Source: Candidatus Neomicrothrix sp. UBA672 (GTDB lineage: Bacteria; Actinomycetota; Acidimicrobiia; Acidimicrobiales; MedAcidi-G1). From it: a DNA stretch of 6,419 bases. The position numbers and the translations under genes were made by a program. The notes below the pieces were generated by a model. The model ran no database searches. It was not told the origin of the DNA and was given only the letters and a program-made list of their open reading frames with translations. Positions 1-6,419 of this stretch are shown piece after piece (the first letter of the stretch is position 1; every line of letters starts with the position of its first letter). The stretch lies in the NCBI GenBank assembly GCA_002299135.1, contig DBNM01000036.1, positions 1 through 6,419 on the forward strand, in the 5' to 3' direction.

Positions 1-1406
1 TTGACCGAACCTAAGTTGCATACAGCGGTTTCATCTTGACTCGTTACTTCTAAAATCTCTGTGCAAAGATTTGATAGGTGCACAACTTGGTTACCTTCGC
101 CGGTTTGGTTGCATTTAGTGTTAGAAGCATCTTTGAATGTCATCCAGCCATTTCCGGTTTGTGCAAGGGTGCGCATCATTTTGCTGTAGAGCTCTCTAGC
201 AGGTATCTGTTTAACGTAGAGACCCTCTTCCTCAGCTTTGGTGTAAGCAGTAGAAAAGTCCGATCCATACAAGTCTGTTAAGTGAGGCACTTCTTTAGGA
301 TCGAAAAGAGACCATTGCCAGTCCTTTTCGACTCTTTCCATAAAGAGATCAGGCACCCAATTGGCTAAATTTAAATGATGTGTTCGTCTTAGATGATCTC
401 CTGTGTTGTCACGAAGCTCAAGGAATTCCTCTATGTCTGCGTGCCAAGTTTCCAGATAAACGCATGCAGCTCCTTTTCTCCTGCCACCTTGGTTAACAGC
501 TGAAACAGAGCTATCTAGAGTTTTAAGCCAGGGTATTATTCCATTTGAAAGACCATTTGTGCCTTTTATTAAGGATCCCTGTGCTCTAACTCTGTGCCAA
601 GCCACCCCAATTCCACCAGCGAACTTAGAAAGCTGAGCTATATCTGTATATCTCTTGTAAATACCTTCAAGGCTGTCTTCTGGCGAATCCAGGAGATAGC
701 AACTCGACATTTGCGGGTGAGTTGTACCAGAGTTAAAAAGAGTAGGGCTAGATGGAAGGTATTCTAGAGAAGAGATTAATTTATAGAAACGAATTGCCTC
801 TTCTGAATTATTCGACAGTCCGCAAGCAACACGTAGAAAGAAATACTGTGGTGTCTCTATTACGAACCGGTTGTCTGGGTGTCTCAGAAGGTATCGATCG
901 TAGACAGTTCTTAATCCAAAGAACTCAAATAGATGGTCACGCTCGTTTTCAATCGTGTCATCAAATTTTCGTGCGTTAGTAGAAACAAAGTCAGATACTG
1001 ATTCGTGTATCAGACCTAATTCGAAACCAATATTTATCGATTGAGAAAAAGAATGAATTGATTGGTTTCTTACTTCTTTATCAATAACAGTTGAAAGGAG
1101 TCTGCCAGCCAATCGTGAGTAGTTAGGTTCTTCAACTATAAATCCTGCAGCAGTTCGAATTGAGAGTTCATCTAGTTCTTCTGTGGTGGCTCCGTCCCTT
1201 AGACCAGAGATAGTTCGTGTTGCCACGCGCATTGGATCAACTCCATTTAGGCCAGCACTGCAACGCTCCACCGCACGAACAATTTTGTTAACGTCAACTG
1301 GTTCAAAGTCGCCGTTTCTCTTTTTGACTTTCATAGCTGAACCGAATTCCGGTTCTTGTATTTGTTCTGTGTCCTCTAGATCTAGGCGGTCCTCTGCGAG
1401 CGCCAT
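1..1406 (-). CDS. nrdA: Class I ribonucleoside-diphosphate reductase, large (alpha) subunit, partial: C-terminal part lies beyond the left edge
   Basis: This subunit reduces ribonucleoside diphosphates to deoxyribonucleotides in the cytoplasm, using a radical delivered by a small NrdB subunit, which is not in this window. The frame is open for 468 codons plus two bases and leaves the window. Residues 25 to about 115 (from MKVKKRNGDFEPVD) form an N-terminal ATP-cone, which in this family senses ATP/dATP. The catalytic set is complete: Cys236 in SSCYLLD (E. coli C225), Asn446, Cys448 and Glu450 in SNLCTEI (N437, C439, E441), and Cys463 in AVCNLGS (C462). Blocks such as GGRRKGAACVYLETWH and NLANWVPDLFMERVE are class I, nearer the eukaryotic-type R1 branch than E. 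coli NrdA. The C-terminal radical-transfer tyrosines and redox cysteines would lie outside. ATG at 1406 is chosen because AAGGGA lies nine bases upstream and no NTG codon occurs between it and the in-frame stop at 1500-1502. A start at codon 25 is possible but less likely. Confidence 0.95.
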   Translation of the reverse strand, partial: MALAEDRLDLEDTEQIQEPEFGSAMKVKKRNGDFEPVDVNKIVRAVERCSAGLNGVDPMRVATRTISGLRDGATTEELDELSIRTAAGFIVEEPNYSRLAGRLLSTVIDKEVRNQSIHSFSQSINIGFELGLIHESVSDFVSTNARKFDDTIENERDHLFEFFGLRTVYDRYLLRHPDNRFVIETPQYFFLRVACGLSNNSEEAIRFYKLISSLEYLPSSPTLFNSGTTHPQMSSCYLLDSPEDSLEGIYKRYTDIAQLSKFAGGIGVAWHRVRAQGSLIKGTNGLSNGIIPWLKTLDSSVSAVNQGGRRKGAACVYLETWHADIEEFLELRDNTGDHLRRTHHLNLANWVPDLFMERVEKDWQWSLFDPKEVPHLTDLYGSDFSTAYTKAEEEGLYVKQIPARELYSKMMRTLAQTGNGWMTFKDASNTKCNQTGEGNQVVHLSNLCTEILEVTSQDETAVCNLGSV

Positions 1407-1415
1407 ATTTATAAT

Positions 1416-1421
1416 TCCCTT
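1416..1421 (-). promoter_or_regulatory. Shine-Dalgarno sequence of nrdA
   Basis: The minus strand reads AAGGGA, nine bases before the ATG at 1406-1404. It is the clearest ribosome binding site in the window and supports the chosen nrdA start. The two upstream genes have only weak sites or none. Confidence 0.6.
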
Positions 1422-1433
1422 CCGTTTCCCCTT

Positions 1434-1497
1434 CTTAGCGACTTCGTTCGCCCAACCGTGGCTCGTTATGAGTGGTGAGATCCGCGATTTCGCTAAG
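1434..1497 (-). other. Candidate structured 5' leader of nrdA (long-range inverted repeat)
   Basis: Two perfect 8-base arms, CTTAGCGA and TCGCTAAG (plus strand 1434-1441 and 1490-1497), can pair across a 48-base interior. After a 2x2 internal mismatch the stem continues for three pairs (1444-1446 with 1485-1487). The interior can form only small 3-4 bp hairpins. The distal arm also lies in a competing short hairpin, GCGA-TT-TCGC at 1484-1493, so two exclusive folds are possible. The segment is 55% GC (35 of 64), while the next 82 bases upstream in the transcript (1498-1579) are 23% GC. It ends 12 bases before the Shine-Dalgarno site without covering it. I do not recognise a known riboswitch: the conserved cores of the cobalamin, purine and ZTP classes, as I recall them, are not visible. 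Structure and function are inferred. Confidence 0.4.
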
Positions 1498-1503
1498 GTT
1501 TAT

Positions 1504-1565
1504 ATTTCACACATGTAATTACACGTTTGTCAATAGATTATAAATATTTTTTTAAGAAGGAAAAT
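1504..1565 (-). promoter_or_regulatory. Candidate promoter region of nrdA, with two possible readings
   Basis: Reading A uses a perfect TTGACA -35 (1528-1533) with TGAAAT at 1504-1509 as a 4/6 -10, spacer 18. An A/T tract directly upstream would serve as an UP-like element. Reading B uses a perfect TATAAT -10 at 1537-1542, but its -35 is poor (TTTTCC or ATTTTC around 1559-1565). The two perfect hexamers are in the wrong order to form one promoter, so either there are two overlapping promoters or one match is chance. Both would drive nrdA independently of ileS and leave a leader of about 90-125 bases. Confidence 0.5.
1508..1529. promoter_or_regulatory. Imperfect palindrome, candidate operator in the nrdA promoter
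   Basis: The core TGTAATTACA (1514-1523) is a perfect 10-base palindrome. Extending to 22 bases gives 9 of 11 pairs matched. It lies between the -35 and -10 of promoter reading A, or just downstream of the TATAAT of reading B. In either position a bound protein could block transcription. It does not fit the NrdR-box consensus (ACAC-WATATWTW-GTGT type) well, and no second copy at NrdR-like spacing is seen. The regulator is unknown, and an AT-rich region can produce such symmetry by chance. Confidence 0.35.
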
Positions 1566-1579
1566 ATTTCTTGTAACGC

Positions 1580-4500
1580 TTATTGAGATACGACTATCGA
1601 AAAAGTCAGATCGTTGTTTTCAATTTCAACTTGAGTAGTTGAGGCTTCGGGGTTTTCGGTTCTTCCATACATGATTTCTGTTGCCAGAATTTGACTAGCA
1701 ACGTATTCCTCGAAAGTTTTAACACCTTCGAGGATTGTTTCTCCACCATCAAGCCAAATTTGGATTCGATCAGTCACCACTAGCTCTGCGTCCCGTCTAG
1801 CTTGTTGAACTTGTCTGATTACATCTCTAGCGATTCCCTCTTTAGCGAGATCTTCAGTGATTTCAGTGTCTAAAACTATTATCGCGTCTCCTGAATTCAG
1901 AGTCGCTGCAGTAATTCCTTCATGGGGTTGGAGTCCTAATTCGAACTCTTCCTCGCTTAGTAAAACATCAGCTACTTTTGCTGTTCCATCGCTATTTAGT
2001 ACCCAGTTTCCATTCTTAGCTGCCACAAAAACTGACTGAACCTCTTTGCCTAATCTGGGTCCCAGTAAAGAACCGTTGGGTTGCAAATTATATGTTGCGT
2101 ACTTATCCAAATCTTCGGTGAGTTCTATTGTTTTCACGTTCACCTCGTCTGTGAGCAATTCAAGGAAGTCGTTTAATGAATTGCTTCCAGGTCCTGCTAT
2201 GACCATTGATGATAAAGGTAACCGCACACGAATTCCTTCATCTTCTCTAAGCCGCAGAGCTGTTGATGCTGCGTCACGAATACGGTCCATATTAGCTACT
2301 AAGGTTTTATCTTCAGGAAGGATTTCAGGGTTCGGCCAATCGGTTAAATGAACACTCGGTTCCCCAGTCAAGCCGGTATGAATCTCCTCCATGATCATTG
2401 GTAAGAATGGCGCCGATACTTGAGAAAAAATTTTAAGAACCGTGTAAAGAGTGTCGTAGGCATCCTTCTTTTGATTTTCGTTTTCTTTTGTGCTTTTTTC
2501 CCAAAATCTGTCTCGGCTGCGTCTTATATACCAATTGTTTAGTGCATCTATGAACCCTTGAATTGATTCGGTTGCCCCTGGCAGGTCATATGATTCCATT
2601 TTGCTGTCGACAGATTCAACTAGTTGTCGAGTTTTAGCTAGAAGGTAGCGATCTAATAAGTGCTCAGACTCTGTTCTAAATTCCGCTCGATATCCATCAA
2701 CATTCGCGTAGAGGGTAAAAAAACTGTAGGCATTCCAGATAGGCAATAGGACGTGGCGCACTACATCATCTATTCCAATATCGCTTATGCGTGAATCCCC
2801 ACCTCTTACAATATTTGCTGACATTAAGTACCAACGAAGAGCATCTGATCCTTGTTTGACAAAAATTTCATTGGGTTCTGTGTAATTTCTTAGTTTTTTT
2901 GAAAGCTTTGCTCCGTCCTCTGCTAAAAGAATTCCATGGCAGATCACATTCTGAAAAGCAGGTCTATCAAACAAAGCTGTTGCTAGAACATGCAGAGTGT
3001 AGAACCAGCCTCTTGTTTGATTTATGTATTCGACAATGAAATCAGCAGGAAAATGATCATCGAACCAATCCTTGTTCTCAAATGGGTAGTGAACCTGAGC
3101 AAAAGGCATTGATCCGGATTCAAACCAGCAATCCAGAACTTCTGGCACGCGGCGCATTAAAGACTTGCCAGTTGGATCGTCAGGGTTAGGTCTTGTGAGT
3201 TGATCGATGAAAGGCCTGTGGAGGTTATCTGGTTTTACACCAAAATCTTTTTCTATTTCTTCGATGCTTCCATAAACATCAATCCTGGGATAGTCAGAAT
3301 CGTCACTTTTCCATACAGGGATCGGAGAACCCCAGAATCTATTTCTGCTAATTGACCAGTCACGCGCTCCTTCTAGCCACATTCCGAATCTTCCATTTTG
3401 GACATGTCCTGGGATCCAATTGATTGCCTGGTTATTAGCAAGAAGTTGTTCGGTCAGGTCGGTTACTTTTACATACCAAGAAGAAATTGCTTTATAAATT
3501 ATTGGTGTATCTGTTCTCCAACAGTGCGGATAGTTGTGTTCATAGCTGTCATGGCGGATCAATTGCCCGTTGCTTTTTAAGGTAGAAATAATTTCTGAAT
3601 TGGCATCAAAGACATTCATTCCCGCCCAGGTCTTTACTTCTTCTGTGTAACACCCTTTATCGTCTACAGGTACTACATCGCCTATAGGAATATCGTTAGC
3701 TTCACATACTATTTGATCGTCTTCACCAAAACCGGGTGCCATATGCACTATTCCCGTGCCTTCTTGGTCGTCTATCCAATCAGCTTGTAGAACTTTGAAT
3801 GCATCAGTTCGATACTCGAAGAAATCAAATAAAGGCTTGTAGCTTTTGCCAATGAGCTCAGAACCTTTAACGACGCCAAGATCTTCCATGTCTCCAAGTT
3901 GTTCTTCGTAACGGCTTAGAGCATTTTTAGCGATAATCCAGATTGTTCCATCGGAGTCTTTTCTTTTTGAGTATTCGATTTCTGTTCCGACAGCTAAGGC
4001 AAGATTAGAAGGGAGAGTCCAAGGGGTCGTTGTCCAAGCCAGTAAGCGAACTTTTTCGGATTCGTTTTCTTTAGCTTCCAGATCGAAAGCTACTGTTACG
4101 GCAGGGTCTTGTCTTGGTCGCGTGGCATCATCAAGTCTGATTTCGAAATTTGAAAGTGGTGTTTCCGCTCCCCATGAGTATGGCATCACCCGAAATGCTT
4201 CGTAAATTAAATCTTTTTCCCATAGCTGTTTGAAAGCCCACATGACTGATTCCATATAAGAAGGATCCATAGTCTTGTAGTCATTTTCAAAATCAACCCA
4301 TCTAGCTTGCCTGGTCACAGTTTTTTCCCATTCTTCTGTGAAACGAAGAACTGATTCTTCACAGCGCTCATTGAATTTATCTATGCCATATTTAGTAATT
4401 TCACTTCGTCCGGAAACCTTAAGTTCTTTTTCGACTTCCATTTCTGCGGGTAAGCCATGACAGTCCCATCCAAATCGTCTTTCTACTTTTTTACCTTTCA

Positions 4501-4732
4501 TTGTTTGGAATCTAGGAACTACGTCCTTCACGTAGCCGGTTAGTAGATGGCCATGATGTGGAAGGCCGTTAGCGAAAGGTGGACCATCGTAGAATACGAA
4601 TTCTGCCTCTTCGGGTTTATCGTCGACAGAAGTTTGAAATGTACTGTCTTTCTTCCATTTGTCTAGAATTGCTTCTTCTAGATTTGGAAAATCAGCTTTC
4701 CCGACATCGGGATACGGTCGTTCTTTGGTCAT
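1580..4732 (-). CDS. ileS: Isoleucyl-tRNA synthetase, type 2 (IleRS2)
   Basis: This cytoplasmic class Ia synthetase attaches isoleucine to tRNA-Ile; the family also hydrolyses misactivated valine. The 1050 residues match the usual length of type 2 enzymes. Visible landmarks in order: YDGPPFANGLP leading into the HIGH signature HHGH (59-62); the editing (CP1) domain with TTTPWTLPSN (234-243) and GTGIVHMAPGFGEDD (325-339); DWSISRNRFWG (458-468) at the return to the catalytic core; the KMSKS-equivalent KLSKK (609-613); then the helical anticodon-binding region and a long C-terminal domain. No C-terminal CxxC zinc site is present, as expected for type 2 rather than type 1. Type 2 enzymes are known for low mupirocin sensitivity. 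The ATG at 4732 is the first possible start, since an in-frame TAA lies four codons upstream (4742-4744). The ribosome site is weak (AAAGAA, 4738-4743). The 60-base gap after the ligase suggests co-transcription. No T-box leader is visible in that gap. Confidence 0.98.
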   Translation of the reverse strand: MTKERPYPDVGKADFPNLEEAILDKWKKDSTFQTSVDDKPEEAEFVFYDGPPFANGLPHHGHLLTGYVKDVVPRFQTMKGKKVERRFGWDCHGLPAEMEVEKELKVSGRSEITKYGIDKFNERCEESVLRFTEEWEKTVTRQARWVDFENDYKTMDPSYMESVMWAFKQLWEKDLIYEAFRVMPYSWGAETPLSNFEIRLDDATRPRQDPAVTVAFDLEAKENESEKVRLLAWTTTPWTLPSNLALAVGTEIEYSKRKDSDGTIWIIAKNALSRYEEQLGDMEDLGVVKGSELIGKSYKPLFDFFEYRTDAFKVLQADWIDDQEGTGIVHMAPGFGEDDQIVCEANDIPIGDVVPVDDKGCYTEEVKTWAGMNVFDANSEIISTLKSNGQLIRHDSYEHNYPHCWRTDTPIIYKAISSWYVKVTDLTEQLLANNQAINWIPGHVQNGRFGMWLEGARDWSISRNRFWGSPIPVWKSDDSDYPRIDVYGSIEEIEKDFGVKPDNLHRPFIDQLTRPNPDDPTGKSLMRRVPEVLDCWFESGSMPFAQVHYPFENKDWFDDHFPADFIVEYINQTRGWFYTLHVLATALFDRPAFQNVICHGILLAEDGAKLSKKLRNYTEPNEIFVKQGSDALRWYLMSANIVRGGDSRISDIGIDDVVRHVLLPIWNAYSFFTLYANVDGYRAEFRTESEHLLDRYLLAKTRQLVESVDSKMESYDLPGATESIQGFIDALNNWYIRRSRDRFWEKSTKENENQKKDAYDTLYTVLKIFSQVSAPFLPMIMEEIHTGLTGEPSVHLTDWPNPEILPEDKTLVANMDRIRDAASTALRLREDEGIRVRLPLSSMVIAGPGSNSLNDFLELLTDEVNVKTIELTEDLDKYATYNLQPNGSLLGPRLGKEVQSVFVAAKNGNWVLNSDGTAKVADVLLSEEEFELGLQPHEGITAATLNSGDAIIVLDTEITEDLAKEGIARDVIRQVQQARRDAELVVTDRIQIWLDGGETILEGVKTFEEYVASQILATEIMYGRTENPEASTTQVEIENNDLTFSIVVSQ

Positions 4733-4792
4733 AGTTGTTCTTTAAGAGATTACCTGTTTTACCGTTTAAGGATAGTGGATCGGCACGTATGT

Positions 4793-6367
4793 CTAGTCGA
4801 CTTGTTTTGAGCTGTTAATACTTTCGCGCAACTCAAACTTGAGAACTTTTCCACTCGCATTGGTGGGTAAGTTCTCCACGAAGATTACTCGCCTAGGAAC
4901 TTTGAAATTAGCGATGCGTTCTCGAGCCCAGTCGATTAGATCAGATTCCGTGGGGTCAGTTTGTTTAGCGGGCACGACGAAAGCAACCGCTATTTCACCC
5001 AGCCGTTCATCAGGCGCACCTACGATGGCTATTTGGGCTATTTCAGGATGGCTCATTAGCGAGTTTTCTACTTCAGCTGGGTAGACATTGAAACCACCAG
5101 TAATGATCATGTCTTTTTTGCGGTCTGTGATATCTAAGTACCCATTTGAATCCATGATGCCTATATCGCCTGTGTGCAGCCATCCGTCTTGGTCGATAGT
5201 TTCGGCGGTTTGTTCCGGATCATCTAAATAACCCCTCATAATGTTGTAGCCACGGATAACCACTTCACCTGGTTCTCCAGCTTGGGTTTCTGATCCATTT
5301 TCGTCCACTACAAGGACTTCAACTCCATCTATTGCCCTTCCAGAGGTTTTGGCGATTATTTCAGGGTCGTCGTCATGTCGACACATGGTTGCTATTCCTG
5401 AGGCTTCAGTTAGGCCATATCCGGTTACAACAGTTTCGAAACCGAGTCTCTCCCTCATCCCATAGATCATTTCGACAGGAATTGCTGCAGCTCCTGTTAC
5501 TGCTAGCCGGAGGCTGGACATATCAAAATTTTCTAATTCAGGATGATTAAGAATGGTTTGATAGATAGTTGGGGCTCCAGGCAACATTGTGATTTTTTCT
5601 TCAGGTATCCGTTTCATAACTGATGGGACGTCGAAAACAGGATGAGGTATGAGAGTGGCTCCTGTCATGAGGCAAGCTAAAATTCCAGCGTTAAGTCCGA
5701 AGGTATGGAAAAAAGGGTTTACTACTAAGTAACGGTCGGTCGAAGTCAGGCCTATGACTTCACACCAAGTTTGATACGAACGACATACCGCCGCATGCTC
5801 AAGCATTGCACCTTTTGGTTTCCCTGTTGTACCTGAAGTAAAAAGGATGTGGCAGAGGTCATTATCGGTGACTTGATTAGAACGAGTTTGTCGATCTATC
5901 TCATCTATTGAAGTGCCACTAGCAATAAATTCTTCCCATGTTGTGCAATTGTTGGGAGTTGAGCCTCTTAAGACAACTATTTCTTCTATATCAAGTTGGC
6001 TAGTCACACCATTCAACAAATCTACGTAGTTGGTATCGAGGAAATCAGTAACGGTGAAAAGAATTTTTGCTGAGGTGCGATTTAATATGTAACCAGCTTC
6101 CTCACCTTTGAAACGTGTGTTGATAGGAACTAAGACTGCACCTGCACAATGAGCTCCGAGAGCTGCTACTGGCCACTCTGCGGCGTTTGGGGCCCAGATC
6201 GCTACACGATCTCCGGGTTCAATACCCTTACTCATGAAAGCTTTGGTAGCTGAATTTATCTGTTCGCCGTATTCCTTAAAAGTCCACCTTAAATTTTCAT
6301 CCACCACAGCTTCCTGATCTTGAAAATTTTTTACGGCATTTTCGATGAGATTCGGGATGGTAGTCAA
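4793..6367 (-). CDS. AMP-dependent acyl-CoA synthetase/ligase, FadD3-like
   Basis: This 524-residue enzyme of the ANL superfamily should adenylate a carboxylic acid with ATP and transfer it to coenzyme A. Motifs in order: phosphate-binding LFTSGTTGKPKG (175-186), YGLTE (317-321), HTGD (398-401), the hinge DRKKD (415-419), GGFNVYPAEVE (424-434) of the C-terminal domain, and ASGKVLK with the likely catalytic Lys507. No signal peptide or membrane segment is seen. Segments such as VPINTRFKGEE, NPFFHTFGLNAGILACL and LPGAPTIYQ resemble mycobacterial FadD3, which activates the sterol-ring fragment HIP. No steroid catabolism genes are visible here, so the substrate is open; a medium-chain or aromatic acid is possible. 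The start is TTG (6367-6365): an in-frame TGA lies two codons upstream, and the next Met (residue 45) would remove part of the N-terminal domain. No clear Shine-Dalgarno site precedes it. Its stop lies 60 bases before ileS. Confidence 0.93.
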   Translation of the reverse strand: MTTIPNLIENAVKNFQDQEAVVDENLRWTFKEYGEQINSATKAFMSKGIEPGDRVAIWAPNAAEWPVAALGAHCAGAVLVPINTRFKGEEAGYILNRTSAKILFTVTDFLDTNYVDLLNGVTSQLDIEEIVVLRGSTPNNCTTWEEFIASGTSIDEIDRQTRSNQVTDNDLCHILFTSGTTGKPKGAMLEHAAVCRSYQTWCEVIGLTSTDRYLVVNPFFHTFGLNAGILACLMTGATLIPHPVFDVPSVMKRIPEEKITMLPGAPTIYQTILNHPELENFDMSSLRLAVTGAAAIPVEMIYGMRERLGFETVVTGYGLTEASGIATMCRHDDDPEIIAKTSGRAIDGVEVLVVDENGSETQAGEPGEVVIRGYNIMRGYLDDPEQTAETIDQDGWLHTGDIGIMDSNGYLDITDRKKDMIITGGFNVYPAEVENSLMSHPEIAQIAIVGAPDERLGEIAVAFVVPAKQTDPTESDLIDWARERIANFKVPRRVIFVENLPTNASGKVLKFELRESINSSKQVD

Positions 6368-6381
6368 GATTCAGACTTTGT

Positions 6382-6419
6382 TTAATCTTTTATTTCTTCT
6401 GGTGTTTCTTCTGGTGTTT
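6382..6419 (-). CDS. C-terminal end of an unidentified gene, partial: Pro-Glu-rich tail
   Basis: One minus-strand frame reads TPEETPEEIKD followed by TAA at 6384-6382, only 14 bases before the TTG of the ligase. An acidic TPEE-repeat tail is a common disordered C-terminus, and the short gap suits an operon. The other two frames also end nearby (KHQKKHQKK, stopping at 6392-6390, and NTRRNTRRNKRLNKV, stopping at 6374-6372), so the frame is a preference, not proof. The function cannot be read from 11 residues. Confidence 0.4.
   Translation of the reverse strand, partial: TPEETPEEIKD
6393..6419. repeat. 12-bp tandem repeat, at least 2.25 copies, reaching the right edge
   Basis: TTTCTTCTGGTG occurs at 6393-6404 and 6405-6416 without mismatch, and the final TTT begins a further copy. 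The period is a multiple of three. In the preferred minus-strand frame each unit encodes a four-residue TPEE step, so this is probably an expandable coding repeat in the tail of the upstream gene. The number of copies beyond the window is unknown. Confidence 0.7.

Noticed and set aside
752..979. Plus-strand open frame of 75 codons, and similar short plus-strand frames across nrdA, ileS and the ligase
   Set aside because: All are antisense shadows of strongly supported minus-strand genes with intact catalytic motifs.
1434..1500. tRNA or known riboswitch in the nrdA leader
   Set aside because: There is no T-loop consensus, cloverleaf or acceptor stem on either strand, and none of the conserved riboswitch cores I can recall is present.
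1183..1518. Plus-strand open frame of 111 codons
   Set aside because: It lies mostly antisense to nrdA and across its leader, has no recognisable domain, and its composition reflects the complement of nrdA codons.
1500..1518. Tiny upstream frame MCEI in the nrdA leader
   Set aside because: Four codons, no ribosome site, and it may lie upstream of the transcription start; nothing supports translation.
1542..1569. Inverted repeat AAATATTTT / AAAATATTT just after the ileS stop, as a transcription terminator
   Set aside because: The nine-pair stem is entirely A/T with a 10-base loop and no U-run follows. It is more likely part of the A/T-rich upstream promoter region. I see no convincing terminator between ileS and nrdA.
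4764..4792. TAGACA / TATCCT promoter-like pair between the ligase and ileS
   Set aside because: The spacing is only 15 bases and the -10 is 4/6. With such a short gap, co-transcription is simpler.

Overview
The window is 6.4 kb of compact bacterial chromosome. Every gene I can support lies on the minus strand, so the coding order runs from high to low coordinates: the tail of an unidentified gene, a FadD3-like acyl-CoA ligase, isoleucyl-tRNA synthetase (ileS), then the first 468 codons of a class I ribonucleotide reductase large subunit (nrdA), which runs off the left edge. Base composition looks low-GC, roughly 40-45% by eye. The protein sequences resemble actinobacterial families as I remember them: the IleRS is the type 2 form and the ligase resembles mycobacterial FadD3. 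A low-GC, streamlined actinobacterium (for example a marine Acidimicrobiia/Actinomarinales-type organism) fits best. That is inference; no rRNA or other lineage marker is present.

Layout. Positions 6382-6419 hold what is probably the last 11 residues of an upstream gene, ending in a Pro-Glu-rich repeat. Only 14 bases follow before the ligase, which starts with TTG (6367-4793). A 60-base gap separates the ligase from ileS (4732-1580). These three look like one transcription unit, although their functions (unknown, acyl activation, translation) are unrelated. Next is a 173-base intergenic region, the only sizeable non-coding stretch. It has two parts: a 23% GC segment with promoter-like elements and an imperfect palindrome (1498-1579), then a 55% GC segment with a long-range inverted repeat (1434-1497), followed by a Shine-Dalgarno sequence and nrdA (1406-1).

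Function. nrdA supplies deoxyribonucleotides for DNA synthesis and has an N-terminal ATP-cone, so feedback control by dATP is expected. ileS charges tRNA-Ile and contains an editing domain. The ligase activates a carboxylic acid, perhaps a ring-containing or sterol/terpenoid breakdown product. The nrdA leader suggests that this gene has its own promoter and possibly its own regulator or RNA structure.

I did not find a new multi-gene system, mobile element, CRISPR array, tRNA or rRNA. The most interesting part is the nrdA leader.
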